NCBI RefSeq assembly: GCF_051014445.1
Contig: NC_135144.1
Location: forward strand, 7,874,001-7,938,000
Length of the DNA: 64,000 bases
Source of the DNA: Colletes latitarsis
Lineage: Eukaryota > Arthropoda > Insecta > Hymenoptera > Colletidae
Direction: 5' to 3'
The first letter of the stretch is position 1. Every line of letters begins with the position of its first letter. A model generated the notes under the pieces. It was not told the origin of the DNA, made no database searches, and saw nothing but the letters and a program-made list of their open reading frames with translations. Positions 1 to 11,820 of this stretch are shown here, piece after piece. Made by a program: the position numbers and the translations under genes.

Positions 1-349
1 TTATAAAATAATAAAATATTTTTTAGTTATATTTTGAAATACATTACGAAAAAGTATGCAACGTAGAACATAAATATCTTATTTAAATATCTTATCTTTA
101 TTAAATAAGATATTTATGTTCTATATCTATATTTTAGATATATTTATATTTATTTGTATATCTATATTTATATGAATATTTTATATGATATATATGATAT
201 ATTATATTTATTTATATATCTATATTTTACAAATTGAGTTTGAAACAGAGTATTCGTTATAGCAACAGACCCACAGAATGGTCAACTTTGGACAGGTATC
301 ATTAAGCTTTGTAAAATCAATTTGGAGATTTGTTTCTTATAGTTCCAAA
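1..349. repeat. AT-rich low-complexity DNA with a perfect hairpin
   Basis: Very AT-rich sequence with TATA/ATTT runs. Positions 64-86 and 101-123 are exact reverse complements (23 bp arms, 14 bp spacer), so a stable hairpin can form. No gene is visible. The LINE remnant begins at about 350. Confidence 0.7.
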
Positions 350-1309
350 CCTTTTTGGATAACTTGCTCATTAAATAAATTGCCCCTCAATCTAGATAAG
401 TGCCATATTGTTAAGTTTAGTAAATAAAAAAAATAATATAGTTTATAATTATACTCTAAATGGTATCGTACCAACCTTGCTTAATCATGTTAAAGATCTC
501 GGTATAACTTTCTCTTCCAACTTATCTTTCAAAGTTCATTATGAAAAAATTATTTCGCATAGTCTTTGCTCTCTGGGACTTATTCATACAGTTTCCAGAT
601 ACTTTAGTAAATACACTCAAAATCCTATATTGTGCTTTGACAAGACCTATTCTAGAATATGGCAGCATAATTTGGTCTCCTTATTAAAAAACATATATCG
701 ACAACATTGAGAGAGTTCAACAGAAATTTCTTCGTCTTCTTGCTAGGTATAGTGGGTGTGCCATGTCTCTTGAATCACATAATTATGATGATTTACGTCT
801 TTGCTCTCTGAGACTTATTCATAGAGTTTCCAGATAGTTTAATAAACCTAATTCACTCAAAATCCTATATTGTGCTTTGACAAGACTTATTCTAGAATAT
901 GGCACTATAATTTGGTCTCCTTATTACAAAACATATATCGACAACATTGAGAGAGTTCAACAGAAGTTTCTTCGTCTTCTTGGTAGGCATAGTGGGTGTG
1001 CCATGTCTCTTGAATCACATAATTATGATGATTTACGTATTAACACTGATCTTCAAACATTGCATAATAGAAAAAAAATCAGAAATATTATGTTTATAAG
1101 CAAGCTACTCAAAGGTCATATTTCGTATTCAACCATTGTTTCCTTTGTATGTACCATCAAGGTATTTAAAAAATCATTTTCTATTTTATTCTGAAAGTTA
1201 TCGCACAACGTTTGGATCTCAGAATTGTGTAAATAGAATGATTAGTCATGCAAATTTTGTACACACTAAAATTGATTTAACAATCATTAGAACAACAATC
1301 AAAGTCTAA
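350..1309 (+). pseudogene. Non-LTR retrotransposon ORF2, C-terminal end of reverse transcriptase (decayed)
   Basis: This is the C-terminal part of a LINE ORF2, the polyprotein whose reverse transcriptase copies the element at a nicked target. Pieces in different forward frames give the family's usual order: NKLPLNLDKCHIVKFS (about 370-417), then VKDLGITFSSNLSFKVHYEKI (about 490-550), then ILEYGTIIWSPYYKTYIDNI and RVQQKFLRLLGRHSG (about 890-995), then LYVPSRYLKNHFLFYSES and RTTFGSQNCVNRMI up to a stop at 1307-1309. The wording and the TAA-type tail fit the Jockey/I group, but the exact clade is not determined. The catalytic palm motif (YxDD) would lie upstream and is not seen, so the copy is 5'-truncated. 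At least three frameshifts and an internal tandem duplication make it non-functional. Confidence 0.85.
562..1038 (+). repeat. Tandem duplication (~235-240 bp unit) inside the LINE remnant
   Basis: Positions 562-798 and 797-1038 are the same stretch twice. Both run from GTCTTTGCTCTCTG to AATTATGATGATTTACGT and include the EYG..IWSPYY coding segment. The copies differ at several bases and by small indels: the first reads TATTAAAAAACAT where the second reads TATTACAAAACAT, which puts a stop in the first copy. The junction lies at 797-799. The duplication therefore arose in this copy or its immediate source, after loss of constraint. Confidence 0.85.
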
Positions 1310-1451
1310 AATTATCCTTGCAACGTATTGTAAATTAATTTATTTTGTTAAAATTTTATAAGCGACAATGTTTGACTTAACATTTGTAGTTCCTCACATA
1401 TTACATCTTTTGTACTAAAGGGTTTATTAATAAATTAATAATAATAATAAC
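1310..1451 (+). mobile_element. LINE 3' UTR and TAA-rich tail
   Basis: AT-rich sequence following the ORF2 stop and ending in a short (TAA)n run at about 1428-1451. Simple TAA-type tails are usual for I-like and some Jockey-like LINEs. This marks the 3' end of the element on the + strand. Confidence 0.65.
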
Positions 1452-2588
1452 TTGCAATCAAAATTAAAAGATTCCGTGACGGTCACTAAAAATGACTTTT
1501 ATTTCTATGTAGATTATTTCTACACGATAACACGTCTACTGGATCGCACTATACAATTTGCAATGTAAATTTTTGCTCCATGGTTTATTCGAGTGTCACG
1601 CAAATTGCAAGATGTTAATTATGTAAAACTTACCGCCATTAAACTTTGTTAAGCTTCGTATGTGAGAACAGTTCGAAGTAACTTTGAATGCGCCTTATTT
1701 CGTGAAAGCCAAGTCGACCGCGAGTTTCTTAGCATTAATTATCAAGATAAGGGTAATTATCTTGTAGCATAAATTACCAAAAAGCGTTTGTAAGGATCTA
1801 ACGACGCCGACGAGTAATACTGTCAATTGAAAGGGGTTCGCGGGAAAGAAAGGCACGAAAGGTCTCATTAAAATATTTCTAAAGACGGTGCCCACATTTT
1901 GATCGTGTACGCGAGAGTAATCGTTCTTTTAAATTTTAGCAGTCCAGACATAGCCTGACCCAGATACGGGGCGTTGAGGTTGTAGCTCTGTGATCTTACT
2001 CGGAGTGGGCTAAAGGTAAAAGCTCTGAAGACTCCTTTCTTCTTAATGCTTGAGAATTATTCTCAGATCTGGTATTCATTTTAATGATCGTTGATAACGT
2101 CTGAATCCTTTCAAGTAACCACAGTGATAATTATGCGCGAGCTGATCGTCAGAGTCGGGTCGAATTAACTTAGAACCAGTAACAAAAGGACGACAATCCT
2201 GGTAAATATTGACCGTCGTTTCTCAATTACAATAAACTATAGTAAATATAGTAAATGAAAATGTTCACTCTAAGGCGATCATTGAACTTCTATTTTTAAT
2301 AAATCAAAAAGGAACATGGAATATCGAAAGAGTTTAAAATTTCATTTTATGCCAATCTTTCATGTTCGAAATATTTTCAAAAAGTTAAGCTTAGAAAAGG
2401 GGTTATTTATGAGATAAATTATTCAATACATTATAATGAAATTTTTTGTTACTTTGTTAGTTATTGCTCGATAATAAATATAAGTTGTATTTATTTTATT
2501 TGAACCTCCCAGAGGGAGATTACAGTAATATTGTGCTTCTCTACCTATACCTTTCTCACAAGCACTCGATCGACCATCTACTTTTATG
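1452..2588. other. Intergenic/intronic, no feature seen
   Basis: Unique-looking sequence with a slightly GC-richer part around 1640-2000. Open frames are under 80 codons and resemble nothing known to me. Confidence 0.5.
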
Positions 2589-2590
2589 TA

Positions 2591-2775
2591 CAGTGCGGGA
2601 CAAAAGGATAGCACATCTTATATTTTTTCGTATTCGGAATTATAATTTGAAGCAAATGAATATCCAGATGCTGTATAGAGGTGCTACAAAATATTAAATG
2701 ATTAATATTATTTATAAACTGCTTTATATTTCATACTTTTTGATTAAATGTGCTACTATTTTGTCCTACATTTTG
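2591..2775. mobile_element. Putative Tc1-like MITE (~185 bp)
   Basis: The left end, CAGTGCGGGACAAAAGGATA followed by GCACA, sits directly after a TA. The right end, TGTGCTACTATTTTGTCCTA, is its imperfect reverse complement (about 18 of 22 match by eye). CAGTGCGGGACAAAA-type ends are typical of Tc1/mariner superfamily elements. The interior is AT-rich and carries no transposase. Confidence 0.45.
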
Positions 2776-3358
2776 CTTAGAATTTAATTTCTTCGAATAA
2801 AAATAAGTAGAGTGGTGAAGTTTTATTTTATTTCATGCACACTCTGAAAACATACGTATTAGAAAAATTAATTTTATAATGTTCAATAGACAGAAATTAC
2901 ATGAATTTCTTTTTCTCCGGCATTGGAAGGTAATTTTTTATTCAATATTTGCATGTAGAACACAAAAGAAACAAAATTCTTAGTATTATCTATAAAGTAT
3001 TACTCATGTGGCCCAAATATAGTTGTTAATAACCTATGATGTTGATGCAACGTTAAAAAAAAAAATTTGGCTAATTTGTCTGACCATTACACGTCATTTC
3101 CATTTGTGTTGTATTTATAAATATTAACAGAATTGTTATTTTTCCATTTTTTAATTAATTCGAATCAGGTAAAACAGATAATACACGTCCGTCAACATTT
3201 GTAAGACAAAAACAAGTAGAAATAACGAGTTATAATCAGACGTGCCAACCAAGACGTACTGAATACTATTGAATAGCACGCGTCCACAAAGAGTTGTCGA
3301 CATTCATATCCTCAAAAATCAAGCTTCATATGAAATGGTTTATCCATATATATGTATA
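2776..3358. other. Intergenic, no gene seen
   Basis: AT-rich. Positions ~2947-2994 share about 45 bp with 50442-50488 (ATTTGCATGTAGAA followed by ACAAAAGAAACAAAAT), so this is part of an unclassified dispersed repeat. Confidence 0.4.
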
Positions 3359-3360
3359 TA

Positions 3361-3856
3361 CAGTGCGTATTATAAATATACTAACCCCTCAAAATGTAAG
3401 GAAATTGATCTTTTGGAACTAAATTAAGCTATAATAGTACTTTCTATTCAAAGGTAGTACTATAAAAATAAATATTCAAAAGCAGTTCCATTAGTTTATT
3501 GTAATTAATAACTTAAATGACGGAAATACCGTTTAATCTGTGTTTCATAAATATACCAACTGTAAACAAAACTCTTATGTACAAAAACAAAAATTTAATA
3601 ATTTACTACGTTTCCACCATTACGAATTATATCGAAAATTCGAATTTGCATACTTGCAACAAGGTTTTTTATGATCTTTTTATCTATATTATTCCAGGCT
3701 TCAATAATCGCAAGTTTTAATTCTTGCACATTCGCAAATTTTGGATTACTACAAAAAATTCGCCTAACTAAAATTCCCCACAAATTTTCAATAGGGTTGA
3801 CATCAGAGGAACGTGCAGGCCAGTTTAAAAGAGATATATTATTTGAGGTAGGAGAC
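3361..3856 (-). mobile_element. Truncated Tc1-like DNA transposon, 3' half
   Basis: The outer end is CAGTGCGTATTATAAATATA at 3361, directly after a TA dinucleotide, which is the insertion site used by Tc1/mariner elements. The interior encodes the transposase C-terminus on the minus strand. Homology stops at about 3856, where a family A fragment begins, so the 5' half has been lost or replaced there. Confidence 0.7.
3595..3855 (-). pseudogene. Tc1-like transposase, C-terminal fragment with the DDE-domain glutamate
   Basis: Read on the minus strand, the fragment starts near 3855 with ISLLNWPARSSDVNPIENLW, the highly conserved segment of Tc1-family transposases around the third catalytic acid (the E of PIEN). 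It continues GILVRRIFCSNPKFANVQEL and ends NGGNVVNY before a stop at 3595-3597, matching the usual C-terminus of this family. The two catalytic aspartates and the N-terminal paired-type DNA-binding domain are absent. The intact family protein is about 340 residues; roughly 86 codons survive here. The surviving frame is clean, so the truncation may be fairly recent. Confidence 0.85.
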
Positions 3857-4490
3857 TAAATTTTTCAACGAAAAAAAAATTTCAAATCGTTCTAAAAAAA
3901 TTAGTTTTAGCTAAGGAGGCTAATTACAATTATTTTTTCTCATACCTCCGAAATCCTACGCATTTTTGAGAAAAAAATTCCTTACCGAAAATTTGTTTAA
4001 AACATTATAACTCATGAACGAATTAGAGGATTTTAATGTTTCAAAATGAAAACAACGCGTATTTTGGTGAAGAATAGGTATAAATTCCAAGAATATTCGA
4101 AAAGTTGTTCCTTAAACCCGTAAAGTGCGAAAAACCCTATAAGAGGTCCAATTTTCAAACGGCCATAAATCCTACAATAGTGAACGTATCTCATTGAAAT
4201 TTAGTTGTGAAGTAGAGCTCATAGACACCTACAAAAAAGTATTAAACAACATTTCCGTACAGCGTCAAACAAATGTATTAAAAATCAAAAACGAATTTTT
4301 AACAAAAATCGACTGGGGATAGCTGCTAAAATTTTTCGACGGAAAGAAAGAATTTCAAATCGTTCTGAAAAATAACTTTCGGTTGCGGGGCTCAATTACA
4401 ATTATTTTTGGTGAATACACATTCCCCCGAAATCCTACGCACTTTCGAGAAAAGAATTCTTTACCGAAAATATGTGTGGCCAGAGATCGG
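3857..4490 (+). repeat. Family A internal fragment
   Basis: One internal unit of the dispersed family described at 17879-18773. It runs from TTTCAAATCGTTCTAAAAAA through GAACGAATTAGAGGATTTTA and the GAAGTAGAGCTCAT block into a second partial unit. Neither terminal inverted repeat is present. It directly abuts the broken Tc1-like element. Confidence 0.8.
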
Positions 4491-4535
4491 TGATTATATT
4501 CTTCGTTTTTATCACTTCATATGTACACATAGTTC

Positions 4536-4824
4536 AATTACCCGGCATATAAAATTTTAATGGGCGATTTTAGAGGCCAAAATAAGACAAAAATGAAGAA
4601 TACCAATTTGTTGATTGAGGTTTCGTTAAAAAGTTATTAACGTTTAAAGTAGTGGTTTTCACTCAGCATGAGAACCTCTACTTACTGACATATCGGAACT
4701 TTAAATGTTAATAACTTTTTAACAAAGCCTCAATCAAGAAATTGCTATTCTTGATTTTCGTCTTATTTTGGCCTCCAGAATCTCCTATTAAAATTTTTCC
4801 CAGGTGTGGCTGAAGAACACCCTG
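4536..4824. mobile_element. Short foldback member of family A
   Basis: Left arm (AAAATTTTAATGGGCGATTT onward) and right arm (ending GGTGTGGCTGAAGAACACCCTG at 4824) are inverted repeats of about 115 bp around a small loop. The loop carries AGTGGTTTTCACTCAG and GAGAACCTCTACT. The right flank reads TATACAG. It lacks the 668-bp internal unit and the outer ~20 bp of the left TIR. Confidence 0.75.
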
Positions 4825-7787
4825 TATACAGTAAGGAGCAAAACTGAACCTTTCTCTATCTTCGAATAGAAAAAATCATTATACTTCATACGTGTATGAA
4901 AATACTTGTGAAATCGTATAAGTAATTGAAGCACGTTCGGAGATAAGACAGGGGAAGTGGAAACGCAATCCATTATTATTCGACGCGGTATTTCTTTGCA
5001 AACGAAAATGGAACGAATCCATCAAGTCCTGGTCTGTTACTTAACTACCGGCGGAAGATCTAGCATAAAAGCAAATGCCCGAGGTATTGTAGTATGAAAA
5101 GTATCCGGGGAAGGGGGATGATTAAGTAAGAGCTATTCGCCTGGGCTCTTTATGCGGAAGCTTTTCTGGTTCGACGCGTCGATGTCAAAGCCGGTTATGA
5201 ATTATAGCACGTTCGCGGCACGTCACTCGTTTGTTTGATCAATTTGTTTTCGATTAAGCATTAAGCTGCAATTTGACCGGAAGTGGTACCCGAGTGAAAT
5301 ATATAATAATGGTTTCATGCCAGTTATTCTCATGCAAATGCGGGGGAAACGCTCGCTCCGTCGCTTTTTCCACGCTTTTCATTCGCGTGTCGCGATGTGC
5401 AGTTCTTTTTTGTTTTGTTTCAACGGTATATTTTATCGCGTTGAAAAAAAAGAACTCGACGATGGAATGGAGTAAAACTTTTGTTCCGCGCGATAGCGAT
5501 GGAATTCGTCGGCTTAAACAAAACGTGTACGTAATTACCTTCGTTGATATCGAATAAGCGACGATAATTAATTAAGGCAAATAATTGCTGTTTAAAACAA
5601 GTAAGATTTGTCGTGATCTTCGCGGAATAGTGCAATTGAAACTCGCTTTTAGTAAACTTAAAAGTAAATTACATACGATGGAATAAACACAAGACGGAAT
5701 ACGCTTTTAATGGATACGAACATCAATAATTTATTATATGCTGAAGTAAATATTTTTAATATTAACCAGCAATTATCTTTTCTAAAGAAAATATATTTTC
5801 TCTGTACCTGGCTATTACAATAGTGGGCTTATTTGATAAGCTTAAGTTTATTAGAAAAATAAAGATTTTTACACCAATTATTTAGGTGAAAAGAACATAG
5901 GTCGTATGAGAGTTAGTTGAAGTTTCAAGAAACAAGAATACGTATAATATCGAATAGTTCTTTAATTTTATTATCGTCTGCTTCACAGTGCATTTGAAAA
6001 TAATAACTGTAAATCGATCATTGGTTTATACAATTTATATTTAAAATTCGTATCACTTGATCTGCATGTCTATAAGGAAGAAAAAAAGAACAGTTCAAAC
6101 AGATAAGAGGAGGAGTATGAATTATGTGAAGCAAAGGCGAAATGCGGTTGGTGTCCATGAATAATTCAGTATCATTAAGAGTTCACATACGAGAGCGAAG
6201 AATAAATGCACAGGAAAGTTGTTCTGTGCAGAATTTTTCCGAGCTTGGTAGCGTCTGAACGAATTTGTTTTTTTTTTATTTTCTTGCTCGAATAATATTC
6301 TCCCAACGTCGTCTCTAGCTCTACGACGTCGGTGATGTTTTCATCTTTGTTACGCTCATCGTAACACTATACTTTTTTCATAATGTCGTGGAAGACGATA
6401 ATACAATGAAATAGAACAAACTTTTAGTTAAATTCCCACAAAATGGTGAGAATTGAATTATCAATATATGACGTAATAAAATTATGTCAGAAAAAAGTAA
6501 AATTCACGAGCTATTGTTAATTGTTAAAAATAGAAGAATCCCAAGCAAGCAATCTCGAAAATGTTGAAAAACATTGTATGTGGTATTCCTATAATTAATA
6601 GGTTATATAAAATATTTTTATAATTTATGTATAACGTGTGTTCTTTGCAACATATTCCATAATTAACGTGTCTTTTTAAGAATTCAATTAATGGCAAAAA
6701 TACGTGAAAGTTGCTTGTTACAATTTATTACTTTTTCTATTTATTGACGATTACAAATATCGTAAAACTATATTAAATTGATTAAACTTTTAATTTTATC
6801 CTACATGGTTGGATTTATTTTGTTTGTTCTCTTTAATACCATAATGATAATAATGTGTTATCTTTTTTAAAAATGCCGATGACTTTGAAGTCTCGAAAAC
6901 AGTAATGTCGAGAACAGAATTTTTCTTCTTATAATATTTGTCTCTAGAGAAAAGAGTAAATAAAATTCTAATATGTGGGATGGTCTACTATTTGTATCAT
7001 TTTGTGAATACAAAAGTACATATAACCAAATTCTATGTCCCCCTATAAATTGCTTTTCCTAATTTATTTATATAAATTTTGTTAATGGAAACATTAATAT
7101 ACGACCCAAAGTGTAATTGTTGTGTTAGTAAACGTAGTAGTTTGTGTGCTTCCAATATGTATCGACTACAGTAATTAACGAGCTTGTTTGTACTCCATTA
7201 GTATCGATCTGTCATTTTAATGTATTAAACGTATTAACAATTATCAAGTTAGTGTGTAATTAATTCAATTAATATCAGGGAGCAATATTTCTTCAGCTTA
7301 CCATCATGGAACCTATCGTACGCTTCGTTATACTGCCAATAATGCCAAAGTTGAAAAGAAATTATACATTTTCGATCGCAAAACATTTATCCACTATAAT
7401 AATTAAACAGTTAAAACGTGATACAGATTTTTAAAGCACTCAAGTTTATATATTTATCGGAATAACAGTTCTATAATATTTAAGGACGAATGGATAAGTC
7501 TTGTACGGTCTTGATTCTTGAAATTGCATCTCGATCTTGTCTTGAGAGGTTATTTAGAAAGTTCTTATCATAAAATTCGTCTTTAATGGGAAACAGACTC
7601 GAAGTAACTGTGGATTTCCATTTCTTATTACAGTCAACTTCTATTTTCAGTTTTATAAGGGAGATTGTTTGACGTTAAGATGTTATTACAAGATTGGCTA
7701 CTTCTTTTGTCATTTTAGAAAGTATCGATCTGGCGAACATGCCCAGAGTATTTCTTTTTTCAATGAATTTGTAAACTGGGTCAAGAG
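4825..7787. other. Intergenic/intronic, no recognised gene
   Basis: The part at ~4980-5560 is GC-richer and holds a 94-codon open frame (5273-5557, +) with hydrophobic stretches. I do not recognise it and do not call it a gene. The remainder, 5560-7787, is AT-rich with no repeat or gene that I can support. Confidence 0.45.
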
Positions 7788-8090
7788 AAGTCGTTGGATA
7801 AGAGTTTGATTAATAAAGTTTTACTTTTACAATCCGGAAATTATTCTGTTGCAGAGATTGTAAAATTAATTGACAAAATGTCGAAAGGCGATGTATCATC
7901 TATTCGACATTTCTGAAAGAAGAGTACTGGAAAATTAAAAGCGGTAAAAAGTGTGGTAAAAATGGAGCCGTCTACGAACTACTTCGAATTCCACGTGGAT
8001 AGCGAGAAAAACTTGTGAAAGCAGTTGACGTTAAAACTAATTATAAAGAGCAAAACGTCGTGTATGTGGAGAAATATTTTCAGGTAGTTT
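7788..8090 (+). pseudogene. Possible Tc1-like transposase N-terminus (helix-turn-helix), decayed
   Basis: The frame from 7788 reads KSLDKSLINKVLLLQSGNYS followed by VAEIVKLIDKMSKGDVSSIR and HF before a stop at 7914-7916. After that come KKSTGKLKAVK and, with a shift, SGKKCGKNG. The pattern of an initial helix, 'SVAEI', a recognition helix, 'RHF(L)KK..TGKLK' and a basic G-K/R-rich linker is what the N-terminal DNA-binding domain of Tc1-type transposases looks like. There is an in-frame stop and at least one frameshift, and no catalytic domain follows. The similarity is by pattern only; other HTH proteins are possible. Confidence 0.4.
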
Positions 8091-10259
8091 ACGAAAACCG
8101 TATACATATAGTATAAGAAAATGTTTAAAAAAAACTGTATCCATCATATTTATTTGAAGAGTTACAGCAATTGCTCATAAAACAAAAAACTTGTAGTCGA
8201 GTTTTACTGCAATTTTTCAAATAAACATGACGGATGAATTTTCTACAAATATTTTTGAAAATTTTTTGTCGACTCAAACATTTTCTTCTCATATGTCAAA
8301 AATCATCTTCTTTCTATCTCTAACCGTTTCCGAGTTAGCATTTTCGGGGTCAAACCTTGGAGGGTGGTTTCATCCCTTAAACTCAAGTTTCCGCAGCTGA
8401 AAAAAATACATATGTATTATTGATTGAATTATTCTATATTGCTTGGTGAGTTATATTACGTATCTTTGTACGGTTTATCGAGTTCCACGTTTCATTTCAG
8501 TCTTTCTATTTTATGAGTTTTCGGTTTTCGATTTAATGAGTTCTGTTGAAGTTTCTTGTATTATTTGTATCGAAGAATTATCTTTGTGAAGTAGCACGTT
8601 TTTGTTGATATTTGGTTTTAAGAGTCTAGTACATTCGTGAGCTGGATTGGTGATGTTGTCCTATATTTTCTTCAAACGTTTCACAACCGTTTATATTTTG
8701 AAATATAAAATTATTTTTAAAACATCGAAGATGTCACAATATTAGTAAAATTATATATAGGAAGATGTTAGCCACCTCGATGTTTAACTAATTGGGTTCC
8801 ACGTGGCTCGAAGCCGGTTAAAAATATCCAACTCCGATCTAAATACCGTGTTCGCGCCAACTAAAATATTTTTCGCATGCATAAATATATAAAATAAAAC
8901 AACGTAGAAAGAAACACTTCCCCAGCTCCTGATTAAAAACTGCGATGCAGCAGTATGGATACATACATGTATGTGCGTTATTCCGTTAAGCAAAGGCATC
9001 TTTGATAGTGCCATACGTGCAAGAGGTAGCTTTTTGCACGTACTACGAAAGCTCTTGTAACCGACTCTTCAAACCTCAAACCATCCTCTCGTCAGCGTCC
9101 CGTAACACACTGCAGATAAAAGCAGAAGCATTGCTTCTGTCCTTTAATCCAGTCATACTTATTTTATGCACATTTTGGCATATATTATAAACATAGAAAA
9201 AATAAAAAAAGGGCACAATGTAGCAGTTTGTACGGTAGCCAAAACAGTTCACGAATCTCAGATCGATATATCGATATTGAGGCTGAGGGGGTCGTATAAT
9301 GACTAAAATATTTCAATGGTACAATTTAATTATAGACTAGAAATTGAATAAATTTTATGGAGATTTTTATTCAGAAATTTCTACTAAATTTTTATTAGAA
9401 TTTAATACAAGTCACAGTGTCTTTCAATAAAGAAATTCATTTATTATTACATTATGACTGTTTTCATATATGTGCCATCATTTCTCTTTCAGGAATTGTA
9501 AAAAAGTTAACGTTTTATATGTACAATTAGTTTATCGTTTTCGTGCATATTGTACACCGCCTTATTCAAATGCAACAATAAAAGTTTCTTTTGATCTAAA
9601 TTCGTTTGAAAGTAAGTTTCAGCTCAGGTAAAGCAGATTATTTTAATTGAATCATTTCGAGAGTGCACTAGAAGTGATGAAAAAGGGAAGGGGTTGAAAG
9701 GAACAGCAGTTTCGAATCAAGTCGCGTTTCAAGCTGGAAAAGTTTACAGAAAACTTTCTTGTTTCGGTATCCTTGTATTATGGAAGTTTGAGACACGGTG
9801 TATTTATTTTAAAATTAATTTCAATGTGAAACCTGAAACGTGTTTACATAAGCTTCACGTTAATTTTGCAAAGTATATGTAAGTATTGGTAAAATGAAAG
9901 AATTTGTAAAGGCATGTACATTTCGAATTTATCAAATGTTTTTTAAGCCTCGTTATAAATTACTAATTTGATCATCAAATGAATCATTTCGATTCTTTTC
10001 TAATTCATCAGTTTAATATTGGTAGGAAATATGAGAAATACATGCAATACGTATGCAAAATATCATAAGAATATTAATAATTCATTTTATACGAAATAAA
10101 GCATTGAAGATATTTGGTGTTGCTGAATTATCTTGCTCAAAGATTCTATTAGAGGCTCAGACTACGAATGTTGTAAACAACAAACGCGAATATGTGTAAT
10201 TGTTTAAAAAATAATTGAGATTTGACTATTGCGCTCGATGGCAATAAAGAAAGATGCGC
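8091..10259. other. Intergenic/intronic, no gene seen
   Basis: AT-rich sequence with scattered short open frames (76 codons or fewer) on both strands. I see no recognisable protein, RNA or transposon. Confidence 0.45.
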
Positions 10260-10490
10260 TCAAGTTCGAAATTGGGCATCTGCTCATGATTGACATGCGC
10301 GCGCATCGATCATGGGCCTGCCAATCGATGCCTCGTGGTGGCCAAGTTCACGGCCATCTTGTTAGTCGTGTTTCAACCGCGAGTGTATTAACGTGTGCTA
10401 GTTAGAAATAAGTGACTGTAGTGAAATGATTTACTGTTCTCACACTCATTATTTGCGCCCAACTCATGTAATTCATCGGATTATTTCGAG
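10260..10490 (+). other. Candidate non-coding first exon / promoter-proximal region
   Basis: A GC- and CpG-richer island in an AT-rich setting (GCGCGCGCATCGAT at ~10300, then GGCCATCTTGTTAGTCGTG). It ends at TTATTTCGAG followed immediately by GTACGTACTT (10491), a strong match to an insect 5' splice donor. There is no good open frame, so it would be a 5' UTR exon. Without transcript data this is a weak inference. Confidence 0.25.
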
Positions 10491-11820
10491 GTACGTACTT
10501 TCGTAAATCCTTTACACTTAATGTAATTGCGTAGCAACCTGTCATATCTGATTCACACTCTCGGTTCGTTTATAGTGATCAATAATGTCATTATTTCTGT
10601 GTAATCTCGAACTAGTACTCATTTTACATACAAGTTCAAAGTGTTTGTGTTAATAAAGTGTGACTACCTCGTTTCATACATTTGCACAATACCATTTTTC
10701 CGATACTCTCTCCCGTTTTTCAAACAGTAATAATTCTTATGTTTCTCGACGCATAGAGTCTTTCAAGTAATTATGAGCGCAGTCTTATATTTATTGCGTG
10801 GTATCGAGAAACGATTTGGACGCGATCAGTGATTTTAGTCGACTAATGTACGAAAAAGAAACGGAAGGCTATAGCTAAAATAAAAAATGCGAAACCTAGT
10901 AGCGGTCCAATTAAATTAATTGCTACATCAATTACAAGCCCTTGTCTCGTCGAAGTTACCAGCACAGCTCGTATGCCGGACGTCGTGCGTCAATTCTTTC
11001 TTTTCCATTTTTCTTCTTTTTTTCGAACAGAGTCATTTGTACGCAGTTAAATTGCTGCAAAATGTCGGAATGATTAAAGTATTACACGTGAATTCTTTTT
11101 TATTGACATCCTATTCGATATATAATAGTTGTTTCTTACTAATTATCCTACTTGAAATATCCCGTTTTTGAGATGCGGTGCCTTTTATGTCATTTATAAA
11201 AATGTGGCAGTTGTAATTAGTTATATGAAAATGTAAAACAGTTACACAAATTTCGTCAGTTTATCGGATTATATTTATGTTTTTGAGGGGTTAATACAAA
11301 TTAATATACACTTTTAGTCGCATTAAATGAGTACTAAATGAGAAATGCAAATTTTTATTTGTTTGTAATACACGTTGTTCATGTGTATCGATTTAATATT
11401 CATTTTCATCATTTAATTTTATTTTCATTGCTATATTATTCTATTATGTCGAAATTACTCACCGATAATGGTTTCATTTGTTGATATCGTTTCAAGTTTA
11501 TCTTGGATGTTTTCACGTAAATTGTTTTCCACAATATCTTTTCAAATTTTTATGCTTCCAATTCCCTTCGATACTCCATGCAAGAAAGTATAATTTTCAC
11601 TTTAAAGTTTTGAATTTAATTGTTCTACGTTTATTGTGTCACGTTCTTCGGACATGTATTGAATTAATTATTTTTCTTTCGTCTTTTGAATATTTCTATT
11701 ATTTAAATTAAAGTCGTCATCAAAAAGTGGTATATACGCGTTAAAAGTCTGGAAATGAGGTTAATTATGTGTAATCCAATGTTGTTATTTTGAATAATAA
11801 TGAAATATATATTTAATATA
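10491..11820. other. No gene seen; intron if the upstream exon is real
   Basis: AT-rich and T-rich on the + strand. Two short open frames (10920-11171, 11478-11711) are hydrophobic and low-complexity and are not convincing. Confidence 0.4.
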
